A DNA stretch of 33,416 nucleotides from Methylobacter sp. (GTDB lineage Bacteria > Pseudomonadota > Gammaproteobacteria > Methylococcales > Methylomonadaceae): assembly GCA_030679035.1 (NCBI GenBank), contig JAUXTH010000115.1:1-33416 (forward strand), in the 5' to 3' direction. This document shows, piece by piece, positions 8,361 to 15,459 of this stretch (position 1 is the first letter of the stretch; each line of letters opens with the position of its first letter). A program made the translations under genes and the position numbers. The notes beneath the pieces are model-generated. The model was not told the origin of the DNA and made no database searches. It saw only the letters and a program-made list of their open reading frames with translations.

Positions 8361-8484
8361 ATTGCCGCCGTAATTGCTGAATTTTTTGGACAACTTGCGC
8401 TGTAGCAGGCTTGTAGCCTTCTATGGCCTGCGTTGTTTGAATAATTTTTTTAAGTTCGGCGTGGTTAAGCGGATTCTTATTCAT
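8332..8484 (-). CDS. VbhA-like Fic antitoxin (50 aa)
   Basis: A short gene of 50 codons, ATG at 8484 to TAG at 8332-8334. The middle of the protein reads IIQTTQAIEGYKPAT. The TQAIEG segment fits the (S/T)xxxE(G/N) inhibitory helix by which class I Fic antitoxins insert a Glu into the Fic ATP site. The remaining part (VVQKIQQLRRQYGIQ) is a basic helix of the kind seen in these small antitoxins. It overlaps a fragment that still encodes a Fic N-terminus, which supports the assignment. The antitoxin frame is intact although its toxin is truncated. Confidence 0.75.
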   Translation of the reverse strand: MNKNPLNHAELKKIIQTTQAIEGYKPATAQVVQKIQQLRRQYGIQISPRK

Positions 8485-8532
8485 GGTTAAACAACCTCGT
8501 TAATTACTTTATAGAAATATTCGTAAGTGATT

Positions 8533-9072
8533 TTATGAATCGGAGGCCAAAGCTTGCTCAATGGATTTAATGCTTAAAAACAAAACTTCAGGTTGCGGTC
8601 TATCGCCTAACTCACCTGATAAGGTTTGTAATGAAACAAAGCCTAGCTTTTTATAAAACTCAACGCTTTCCGCTTTGGCATCAACAACAATGCCGATGCA
8701 ACCATAATCGGCTTTCATGGCTAAAGCTAATTTAAAACTTAATCCCAGCAGTTTTTTACCCAACCCCAGCCTTTGAAACTTTTTATCAACGGCTAATCTG
8801 GCAATTCGTAAAACAGGCAAAGGATAGTCCGGCAAGCGTTTTTTTAGGTTATCGTTTAAGTTTTCGGCACACATTTCGCCTGCTGAAACCGTCACAAAAC
8901 CTGTAATTTTCTGTTTGTTGTGCAGAATGTAACTGCTGCCGATATAGTGCCGGAATTGGTTTTGTCCAGCATAGCGCTGAAAGAAACGGTCTAATTCAAT
9001 ATTGCCGCAGCAAAATTGGGAACGGTCATCGCCCGCTTGTAATAACCTGAATTCAAAATCCAACTCAGACAT
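8533..9072 (-). CDS. GNAT acetyltransferase toxin (TacT/AtaT-like)
   Basis: A 179-residue GCN5-related N-acetyltransferase of the toxin subgroup that acetylates aminoacyl-tRNA and blocks translation. Typical elements are the FCCGNIELDRFFQRYA start (20-35), TVSAGEM (61-67), the PVLRIARLAVD strand (86-96), the acetyl-CoA pyrophosphate loop QRLGLGKKLL (100-109), and EFYKKLGF with the catalytic-type Tyr140. Length fits the family. Its ATG overlaps the stop of the upstream RHH gene by 8 nt (ATGTCTGA, 9065-9072), the usual toxin-antitoxin coupling. It appears intact. It sits as a passenger between hsdS and the Fic remnant. The acetylated tRNA cannot be predicted from sequence. Confidence 0.88.
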   Translation of the reverse strand: MSELDFEFRLLQAGDDRSQFCCGNIELDRFFQRYAGQNQFRHYIGSSYILHNKQKITGFVTVSAGEMCAENLNDNLKKRLPDYPLPVLRIARLAVDKKFQRLGLGKKLLGLSFKLALAMKADYGCIGIVVDAKAESVEFYKKLGFVSLQTLSGELGDRPQPEVLFLSIKSIEQALASDS

Positions 9073-9331
9073 GGCGCATTAATGCTGTTAGCTCAAGCGT
9101 GGGTTTTGGAGTGTTCTCTAACAGATCAAGCACTTGTTCCATGCTGCTGTCAGAGAGCTGAATGCGGGTGGGGATAATGACATCTTGAGGAATTTCTTTA
9201 AGCGCCTGTAAATGATGCAACAAAGCATCTTCAATCAAAAAGCCTTTATTAATGCCGCTTTTTTTTACATAGTTTTCAACTGAAAGGTTAGTTTCGTTTG
9301 AAATATAAGCTGATATGTGTGTTGCGCCCAT
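9065..9331 (-). CDS. DUF1778/RHH-type antitoxin of the GNAT toxin
   Basis: An 88-residue protein encoded directly before and overlapping the GNAT toxin gene. The N-terminal part (THISAYISNETNLSVENYVK, then helices to about residue 45) fits a ribbon-helix-helix DNA-binding domain. The C-terminal part has the IQLSDSSMEQVLDLLENTPK pattern that ends DUF1778-type antitoxins and wraps the toxin, followed by TLELTALM. Such antitoxins neutralise the acetyltransferase and repress their own promoter. The divergence in the first 40 residues from typical DUF1778 is noticeable, so the RHH fold is partly inferred from the partner. The 180-nt gap upstream probably contains its promoter. Confidence 0.82.
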   Translation of the reverse strand: MGATHISAYISNETNLSVENYVKKSGINKGFLIEDALLHHLQALKEIPQDVIIPTRIQLSDSSMEQVLDLLENTPKPTLELTALMRHV

Positions 9332-9431
9332 AATAAAGCCTCTGTTTTTTTGTAAAAGTGATAGTTAATCGAGTTTACGTTAAATACCTGTTTTTTAACA
9401 ACATCGCTAGCTGGCTGATGTTTTCAATAGT

Positions 9432-9517
9432 CCGTAGGTTGGGTTACGCTAACGCTCGGCAACCGCTCCTGCGTTGCTCTACCTCCTACATCCATGTAGT
9501 TGTAACCCAACCTACGG
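9432..9517. repeat. Inverted repeat with 16-bp perfect arms at the 3' end of hsdS
   Basis: CCGTAGGTTGGGTTAC at 9432-9447 is the exact reverse complement of 9502-9517. The 54 nt between include further short complementarities (CTACATCCATGTAG around 9486-9499). The right arm overlaps the last codons of hsdS and supplies its TAG stop (9512-9514). This is a dispersed palindromic element, possibly acting as an RNA hairpin after hsdS. Confidence 0.85.
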
Positions 9518-10870
9518 CTCCTGTTTAAATATACAAATTTTCCCCGTAACTATATCGTTAATCAGGGTAAGGCGCAGCTCTTTAAGCTTGTCGATTTGGC
9601 TGTTGATGGTGGCGACTATGCGGTCGATGTGGGCGGTTTTTTCGTCGAGGTAGATGGCGATGGCTTGTTGTTCCGCCAATGGAGGCCTAACCCAATTAAC
9701 TCGAGATAATTTCTCTTTCGTGAGGTGCTTAATGCTAACGTGACTAACGATTGAATCGTAATATTTTATGCTGCCCAATAAATATGACTGGTATAGGAAA
9801 AACCGTGGGCTATTATTTTTATAAATCGTAATCTTATGAACGGAGTTTTGGATATAGCACTCTTCAATTTCGTCATTCCAGAAACATGTTTTACCAACTT
9901 CACCGCCTTCGCTAAGTAAGATGTCGTCTTTTTTTAACCGATAACTTTTCATCTCAGCTAATGAAAAATACATTTTCTCGATATTCGAATCTTCGACCTT
10001 GAGCCAGCCAATATTTTTTGATTTAAGGTAACTACGGTAAAAAGTATGCTCGCCTTTTACATTGTCCAGCATTTTGCCGAGGACAAGATTACCTAATTCC
10101 TTAACCCGCTTCACTTCCCAATGCGCTGGCACTTCGCCTATCCACTCAACCCCGCTGTCTTTCATCGGCACGGTTTTATCCAGCCCGCGAGTGACGGTTT
10201 CGTTGATCAGGGATTGTTTGAGCTTACCATACTGCGTCGTCTTTTGGCTTAGCAGGTCTATGTTTCGATCGATCTGCGCGGTTTTGGTGTCGAGGTAAGC
10301 GGCAATGGCTTGTTGTTCGGATAGTGGAGGAAATGGAAAGCTTATGCTCAAAAGCTTTTCTTGACCAAGATTTTTCATGCTTGGACTCGTACCCGTAGCA
10401 AGTGTCGAGAGCAAAAAACGGAATGCACTACAGCCTATTAGCAAGCTCAACCATTTAGAATCCAGCTTTACATTTGTCAAGAAAACAGTCTGCCACAGCC
10501 TATCTGGCAAAAAGAGATTCGGGTAATCTTTGGGAATATATGCACTTGCACCAACGAGCTGTGGTGTATTCATTCTACTGATAATAATTCTTCCAGCACG
10601 AACAGGTACACATACCCTCTCTATTTCTGTAGGCCAGACACTTTTATTTTGATCGGGAAGAAATGTGCCTTTACCGACGCAGCTAGTCTTCAGTACACCA
10701 ATATTGTCGCCTTCAACTGGCTCATCAGAGGCATTTACACTGACGCCTGATTCCAATTTCGCAATAACATCTTTTAATCTCAAATTAGGCCAACAACTGG
10801 GTGTCGCGCTAATCCAATCAACCCCGCTGTCTTTATAAGTCTCATAGCGTTTTATACTCTGCAACTTCAT
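9512..10870 (-). CDS. hsdS: Type I restriction-modification specificity subunit
   Basis: DNA-recognition subunit that directs HsdM and HsdR to a bipartite target. The 452-residue chain has the expected internal duplication. Each half begins with a YKDSGVDWI/MKDSGVEWIGEVPAHW block (12-27 and 236-251) and ends with PPLSEQQAIAAYLDTKTAQI (181-200) or PPLAEQQAIAIYLDEKTAHI (near 398-417), plus a coiled-coil spacer. The variable stretches between are the two target recognition domains, which differ from each other. Its ATG overlaps the upstream stop by 4 nt (10867-10870). The final codons are derived from an inverted repeat, so the last few residues (IFKQEP) are probably an acquired tail. Recognition sequence cannot be predicted here. 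Confidence 0.92.
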   Translation of the reverse strand: MKLQSIKRYETYKDSGVDWISATPSCWPNLRLKDVIAKLESGVSVNASDEPVEGDNIGVLKTSCVGKGTFLPDQNKSVWPTEIERVCVPVRAGRIIISRMNTPQLVGASAYIPKDYPNLFLPDRLWQTVFLTNVKLDSKWLSLLIGCSAFRFLLSTLATGTSPSMKNLGQEKLLSISFPFPPLSEQQAIAAYLDTKTAQIDRNIDLLSQKTTQYGKLKQSLINETVTRGLDKTVPMKDSGVEWIGEVPAHWEVKRVKELGNLVLGKMLDNVKGEHTFYRSYLKSKNIGWLKVEDSNIEKMYFSLAEMKSYRLKKDDILLSEGGEVGKTCFWNDEIEECYIQNSVHKITIYKNNSPRFFLYQSYLLGSIKYYDSIVSHVSIKHLTKEKLSRVNWVRPPLAEQQAIAIYLDEKTAHIDRIVATINSQIDKLKELRLTLINDIVTGKICIFKQEP

Positions 10871-11394
10871 GACTGCATTTCCTGTGCTTCTATGCTCAGG
10901 GTATAAAGCTCATGCAGCTTGGCTTGTATCAGCTTTTTATCGGGTAATTGGGTTTGATATTGGGCAATCAGCGTGGGGGACAGTGTCCGACTGAGCGCGG
11001 CTTGCAAGTGCGTTTCGCTGTGTGTTTGCGGTAGCCCCAAGAATTCTAAAACGTAGTTATCTTTAAAAGTGTTATCTATGCGGGGGTGTAATTCTCTCAG
11101 CACTGCTGAGAGTTTTTGATTACCTTGATACGTTTCATAAAGCTGCTTCATGCGCCATAAGTTTTTATCACTAAAACCCTTGGCGGTCGGGTCATTATTG
11201 GCAATAAACTGCGCTAACTCACTCACCACACTTTTGCCCCATGCTTTGCTCGCCCACCTTTTGACTGATGATGCCGCCAATGTGCCAATACAACTCAATA
11301 AGTGTGGTGTTGACTGGGCGTAGGCTTTTTGCCGTGCTTGTTGGATATGCGTTAATACGCGGGCAAAATCTTGAGCATATGCAATTTTATTCAT
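10867..11394 (-). pseudogene. Decayed DUF1016 (YhcG-type) nuclease gene, still an open frame
   Basis: A 175-residue frame recognisable as a DUF1016 protein about half the family length (usually about 340-370). The N-terminal domain is present (GFSDKNLWRMKQLYETYQGN), but after KLSAVLREL it jumps to the HPRIDNTFKDNYVLEFLGLP block. After HSETHLQAAL it jumps to the extreme C-terminal SRTLSPTLIAQYQTQLPDKK. The PD-(D/E)xK core is therefore missing. Residues 28-50 are also in the wrong frame: another frame of 11245-11313 reads IELYWHIGGIISQKVGEQ, the expected family sequence, so a -1 and a +1 indel compensate each other. Overlaps of 4 nt with both neighbours keep the operon continuous. Nuclease activity is not expected. 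Confidence 0.8.
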
Positions 11395-12407
11395 GGCTGA
11401 TTTCCCTGATCCGCTTGATTCAATGCAAACGCAATGCGGTCATTTTCCAGCAACTGTTTTAACTCGGTTTCGCTTGGTAAATAGAGTTGGTATTTTGAGG
11501 CAAAGAGATTGTTTTTGTCGTTAAGTACAGAGTATTTAGCCACGACATCGTCTGTATCAGCACACAGCAAAATGCCAATAGTAGGATTGTCGGTCGCCTG
11601 TTTTTCAAGGTCGTCAAACATTCGTACATACATATCCAATTGCCCAATATCTTTATGCGCTAATTTACTTGCTTTTATATCAATGACTACAAAGCATTTG
11701 AGCAGATAATTATAAAAAACAAGGTCTATAAAAAAATCCGAGGTTTCGGTACGAATAAGTTTTTGCTGTGCCACAAAAGCAAATCCCTTACCTAACTCTA
11801 ATAAAAATTGTTGCAGATGCTTAATAATCGCTGCTTCTAAATCTTTTTCTTTATAGGTAAAGTTAGCAGGCAGATTTAAAAACTCGAGCACATAGGGATT
11901 TTTAATAAAATCTAAATTTGCGTTTGTCACTGCGCCTATTTCTTTTGGCGATTGATTGGCTAAAATACGTTGAAAATATTGGGTGCTAATGTTTCTATCC
12001 AATTTTCGTGTACTCCAGTGCTGCTGTATTGTTTCGGTCATATAAAACCGTCTTGTTTCTATGTTTTCAATCCTAATCAATAACCGATAATGTGACCAAG
12101 ACAATTCGGGACACACTGCGTCCCATATTGGAAAACATTGATAAAACTGCCTAATCCGTCGTAGTTCTCTTTCATCAAATCCTTTACCGACATCGACAAT
12201 CAATTTTTGTGACAATTCTTTCAATAAAAATTGTCCGTAACCTGCTCTTTCTTTCCCGTGTTGCTCTTCTTCGACAATGCGTTTTCCGATAAGCCAATAA
12301 GCTTCAACCATGGCAAAATTAACCGCCGTTGCTGCTTTTTGCCTGGCCGCATCAAGTATGGTTTTGATTTCGGCTATCAGTAGCGTTGATGTGTTGGTAA
12401 TTGTCAT
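11391..12407 (-). CDS. DUF1016 (YhcG-type) PD-(D/E)xK nuclease-family protein
   Basis: A 338-residue, apparently full-length DUF1016 protein. The N-terminal helical domain spans about 8-150 (GFDERELRRIRQFYQCFP and ELSWSHYRLL). The C-terminal nuclease-like domain spans about 165-320 (NPYVLEFLNLP, FLLELGKGFAFVAQQ). The acidic/Lys triad of a PD-(D/E)xK fold can be placed at D228 (FFIDLVFYN) and D243-x-K245 (VVIDIKAS). Members are frequent passengers in type I restriction operons and defence islands. Their role is not settled, and DNA cleavage is inferred from the fold. It overlaps hsdM by 4 nt (12404-12407) and the decayed copy by 4 nt. It is only distantly similar to that copy, so the two were not made by recent tandem duplication. 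Confidence 0.85.
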   Translation of the reverse strand: MTITNTSTLLIAEIKTILDAARQKAATAVNFAMVEAYWLIGKRIVEEEQHGKERAGYGQFLLKELSQKLIVDVGKGFDERELRRIRQFYQCFPIWDAVCPELSWSHYRLLIRIENIETRRFYMTETIQQHWSTRKLDRNISTQYFQRILANQSPKEIGAVTNANLDFIKNPYVLEFLNLPANFTYKEKDLEAAIIKHLQQFLLELGKGFAFVAQQKLIRTETSDFFIDLVFYNYLLKCFVVIDIKASKLAHKDIGQLDMYVRMFDDLEKQATDNPTIGILLCADTDDVVAKYSVLNDKNNLFASKYQLYLPSETELKQLLENDRIAFALNQADQGNQP

Positions 12408-14557
12408 AAACTCAACCCCGTTTCCAATGCCTTTAACTCCTGATCAAGTGCGTCGATTTCGCCCAAAATATCGCTTACATTTCGCAGCTTTTCCGGCTTG
12501 TAAAAAACCTTATTGAAGTTGATTTCCACGCCTACGACGTTTTCCAAATAGACAAACGGCTTGCTGATGTATTTCGCCATAAAGGCTTCGATGGACGCTC
12601 GATTGCTGGCTTCATCCTTATGAAAAGGAATGATCTCGTAATCTTTTTGGTAATCGGGCGTGAGCTCGACGCTGATTTCAATGCGCTCCGGCTGGGTTTT
12701 GCTGGCTTTTTTAAGGGCGGATTTGACCACGATTTTGCCGCAGCCTAACCCTTCGACAAGGCTCTCCTGAGCATAGTCGAAGGGCTCAGGGCGAACGGCT
12801 TGTTGAGTTTCCTTAATTAAGGTTTCTTGTTCATTATCAAAATAATATCGCCCTAGTCTGGTGGTGACGACCAGCGGTTGTTCTTTGTAATCCAGGCTGG
12901 CGATAAAGGGTTTGATGTCTTGCTCAAAGTATTCGGCAAGAGAGGCGGGGCTTGTTTTGCGCGCAGCCGAAGGATTTGCGTATTCGCCTTTTTGTTCGCC
13001 AACGTGCAGGCCCACCCAACTGTTATCAACGCGGGTAATGACAAATTCGGTTATTTCACGTTCGCCGTTAGTCAGGCTTAAAGGCGTCAGTTTTTCGCTT
13101 AGTTTTCCTTCTTTCAGCTTCGCCGCAAAGCTGTTGCCGTGTACATCGACGTTGGTGAGCAGGATGGCTTGTTTGTTGAAGTAGAAAAACTCTTTATCAA
13201 ACACTTTGGCGTAGTCGGTATCCTGGTAAGCGGTGAGCGTGGCGACGATCTCAAGGCGGCTGGCTTCATCGACTTCCTTGCGCTTGGAGCCTTTACTCTT
13301 CTTCAACGGTTTGAATTTGTCGCTGGCGTTAATCAGCATCACTTTGTCTTTGTGGTGCAGCTGCTTGTTTTTGTTCAGCACCCACAAATAGGTGTAAATG
13401 CCGGTGTTAAAAAATTCATCGGTCGGCAGTTGTATCACCGCTTCGACAACGTCGCTGTCCAACATCCATTTGCGGATATTGCTCTCGCTCGAGCCTGCAT
13501 CGCCGCTAAACAGCGTCGAGCCGTTGTGTACCACCACGCCCATGCCGACGCTGTCGAGCTTGGAGATAAGGTGCTGCATAAACAGCAGCTGCCCGTCCGA
13601 GATCGACGGTATGAATTTAAAACGCCCGGTTTTGTCGTTAATGATGTCTTTATCGTAGCCTTTCCAGCTGACGCCATACGGCGGATTGGCGATGACTACG
13701 TCAAATTCGTCGTTATAAAACTTGTCCTCGACCAAGGTATTGCCGTGCTCGATTTTGGAGTCGGGGCGGAAGCGGCTTTCAATCTTGGCCAGCGCGTAGA
13801 GTGCGTCGTTCCAGTCTTGACCGAAGGTTTGGGTCAGGCGTTTAAATTTTTGGTTGATGCGGTCTTCGACGCCAAACAGCATGTTGCCGCCGCCGCAAGT
13901 GCAATCGTAGATTTTGAGCAGGGTGTCGGATTCTTCAATCTTGGAGGCGATGATTTCGGCAATCAGCGCAATCACGTCGTCGGGCGTGTATTGCTCGCCG
14001 GCGGTTTCGGCCGAGATGTCCGCCCATTTGCGCTTGATGTGCTCTTCCAGCGTGGTGATTTCGGAATTGTTAAAGGGTTTAAGGTCAATCTCTGCCCATA
14101 GCTTGGTGTAGCCCAACAAGACTTTTTTGGCTTTAAGCTTGTTGATTACGCCTTTGATGTCGAGGAATTTTTCGCCGTCGGTCGCGTCCACGCCGAGCAG
14201 GTCTTTAGTCTCGCCATCGAAGCCTTTGAGGTAGGCGTCAAAGTCAATCTCGAACGATTTGTCGTTTTTGCAGATGTCGGTTAACGACTGGCCTTTTTCA
14301 AAAATGAAGATGTTATAGCCCTGCCCTTGGTCTTTAATCATATCGTAAAGATCGTCTTTGGCGATGTTGGCAAAGGCTTGTTCGCCAATGTCGTCCTTAA
14401 GGCTGTCAAACATTCTGACAAGGCGACTTTCAATCATCGCAAGAGCAAAAAACGGCATCATGAATGACGGCCATTCAGATTCTTTAATACCACAGCCGCG
14501 TAGTAAGTCGGCAGTTGCCCAGATTTTTGATTCGTATTGGAGGATGTTGTTATTCAT
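12404..14557 (-). CDS. hsdM: Type I restriction-modification DNA methyltransferase subunit
   Basis: Adenine-N6 methyltransferase subunit that modifies the host target and forms the core of the restriction complex. The 717-residue protein has an N-terminal helical domain, then GEQYTPDDVIALIAEI (188-202), SAM-binding motif I DCTCGGGN (218-225), and catalytic motif IV NPPY (291-294) in DVVIANPPYGVSWKG. The C-terminal region ends in a helical LDQELKALETGL segment. It is the first gene of the operon, 4 nt overlapped with the DUF1016 gene. Near residues 588-606 the sequence RPEPFDYAQESLVEGLGCG is the translation of a dispersed palindromic element (12744-12797), an in-frame insertion in a probably surface-exposed part. 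The motifs are intact, so activity is likely. Confidence 0.93.
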   Translation of the reverse strand: MNNNILQYESKIWATADLLRGCGIKESEWPSFMMPFFALAMIESRLVRMFDSLKDDIGEQAFANIAKDDLYDMIKDQGQGYNIFIFEKGQSLTDICKNDKSFEIDFDAYLKGFDGETKDLLGVDATDGEKFLDIKGVINKLKAKKVLLGYTKLWAEIDLKPFNNSEITTLEEHIKRKWADISAETAGEQYTPDDVIALIAEIIASKIEESDTLLKIYDCTCGGGNMLFGVEDRINQKFKRLTQTFGQDWNDALYALAKIESRFRPDSKIEHGNTLVEDKFYNDEFDVVIANPPYGVSWKGYDKDIINDKTGRFKFIPSISDGQLLFMQHLISKLDSVGMGVVVHNGSTLFSGDAGSSESNIRKWMLDSDVVEAVIQLPTDEFFNTGIYTYLWVLNKNKQLHHKDKVMLINASDKFKPLKKSKGSKRKEVDEASRLEIVATLTAYQDTDYAKVFDKEFFYFNKQAILLTNVDVHGNSFAAKLKEGKLSEKLTPLSLTNGEREITEFVITRVDNSWVGLHVGEQKGEYANPSAARKTSPASLAEYFEQDIKPFIASLDYKEQPLVVTTRLGRYYFDNEQETLIKETQQAVRPEPFDYAQESLVEGLGCGKIVVKSALKKASKTQPERIEISVELTPDYQKDYEIIPFHKDEASNRASIEAFMAKYISKPFVYLENVVGVEINFNKVFYKPEKLRNVSDILGEIDALDQELKALETGLSL
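12744..12797. repeat. REP-like palindrome inserted in frame inside hsdM
   Basis: CCTTCGAC (12750-12757) and GTCGAAGG (12776-12783) are complementary arms. The flanks (CTAACCCTTCGACAAGGCTC and GGCTCAGGGCGAACGG) match the widespread proteobacterial repeat whose core reads like CCTTCGAC-AAG-CTCAGG. In the hsdM frame it encodes about 18 residues that have no place in the methylase fold. Confidence 0.75.
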
Positions 14558-14578
14558 TACTGTGTTTATCTGTCCTTG

Positions 14579-14608
14579 GTTCTATTTTCCTGAAATTTTA
14601 ATACTCAA
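14579..14608 (-). promoter_or_regulatory. Candidate sigma-70 promoter of the restriction operon
   Basis: On the minus strand, TTGAGT (14608-14603) and TAGAAC (14584-14579) are separated by 18 nt, with the -10 box 22 nt from the hsdM ATG. Both boxes match consensus only in part (4 of 6 each). The rest of the 200-nt gap 14558-14757 shows no gene. Confidence 0.3.
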
Positions 14609-14757
14609 CCAACCGCACACCATCTCCTTACTGTCAGTTGGTGTAGTTATCCTGATTATTGCACGACATGAGTACCGATCTTTATGCATCTGCCATAGTT
14701 GCAATGTATGCTGTTTTTGAAAATGCCCGCAAAAGCGACTGGCTAATCCGACTTGAA

Positions 14758-15459
14758 TTAGCCACGCTCAACTTGCTCGACCTCTTTTTTGAACGCTTTT
14801 ATTTCCCTTGCAGGCCCCATGACCACCAGAACATCGCCCGCATCCAGGCAGTGCTCTTTCTCCCCGAGCGCAAAATGCAATTGATCGCCCAATTCTTTAT
14901 CTACTACACCGATCAGAATCAGATTATGCTTTTCATTCAACTTTAAGTCACTGGTTTTGGTGCTTTCCAGACAGGAGCCTTTAGGGATTTCTATTTGCGC
15001 CATATTTAAATCATGCCGACCAAAAACAGTATTATCCAGAATATTGGTAATATCCGGTTTGGTTAACATTTCGTGGGTTTTTCTGCCGCAAATTTCATAA
15101 GGGTCGATGATTTTATTAGCCCCTGCAGCCAATAATTTTTCAGCCGATTCCGGGTCATCGACAATGGCGACGATGGTAATATTTTTATCAATCGCCCGCG
15201 CCGAAATAGTTAAAAACACATTATCAAAATCCCTAGGATAAAAACAAAATAGGATATCGACATCAGCACCTATGCCTATGGATCTGAGCGCATCATCGTT
15301 ACGAAAATCAATGACTTTAGTGTCAAAATCTTTTTCTGCAACCAAGGCGGCTTCGGCATCATCGTTTACTATAAAAATAATGCTGTATTGCTCCGGATTC
15401 AATCGGGCCATCGCTTCCAGAGACATAATACTGTAACCAAACACGGCAATGCGTTTCAT
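14758..15459 (-). CDS. TrkA/RCK-domain NAD-binding regulatory protein
   Basis: A 233-residue soluble protein with an N-terminal Rossmann-like TrkA_N/RCK domain (about 1-120: KRIAVFGYSIMSLEAMARLN, and DP at the end of a strand) and a C-terminal TrkA_C domain (about 145-230, ending DAGDVLVVMGPAREIKAF). Such proteins gate K+ channels or Trk transporters in response to nucleotides. The usual GxGxxG dinucleotide loop is altered here to GYSIMS, so NAD(H) binding may be weakened. Its ATG overlaps the stop of the channel gene by 4 nt (15456-15459), so the channel and this protein are made together. It is probably a second gating subunit (inference). No second membrane protein lies nearby. Confidence 0.82.
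   Translation of the reverse strand: MKRIAVFGYSIMSLEAMARLNPEQYSIIFIVNDDAEAALVAEKDFDTKVIDFRNDDALRSIGIGADVDILFCFYPRDFDNVFLTISARAIDKNITIVAIVDDPESAEKLLAAGANKIIDPYEICGRKTHEMLTKPDITNILDNTVFGRHDLNMAQIEIPKGSCLESTKTSDLKLNEKHNLILIGVVDKELGDQLHFALGEKEHCLDAGDVLVVMGPAREIKAFKKEVEQVERG

Noticed and set aside
13139-14101. A 320-codon plus-strand frame opposite hsdM
   Set aside because: Lies antisense to well-supported methylase motifs and has no motif of its own.
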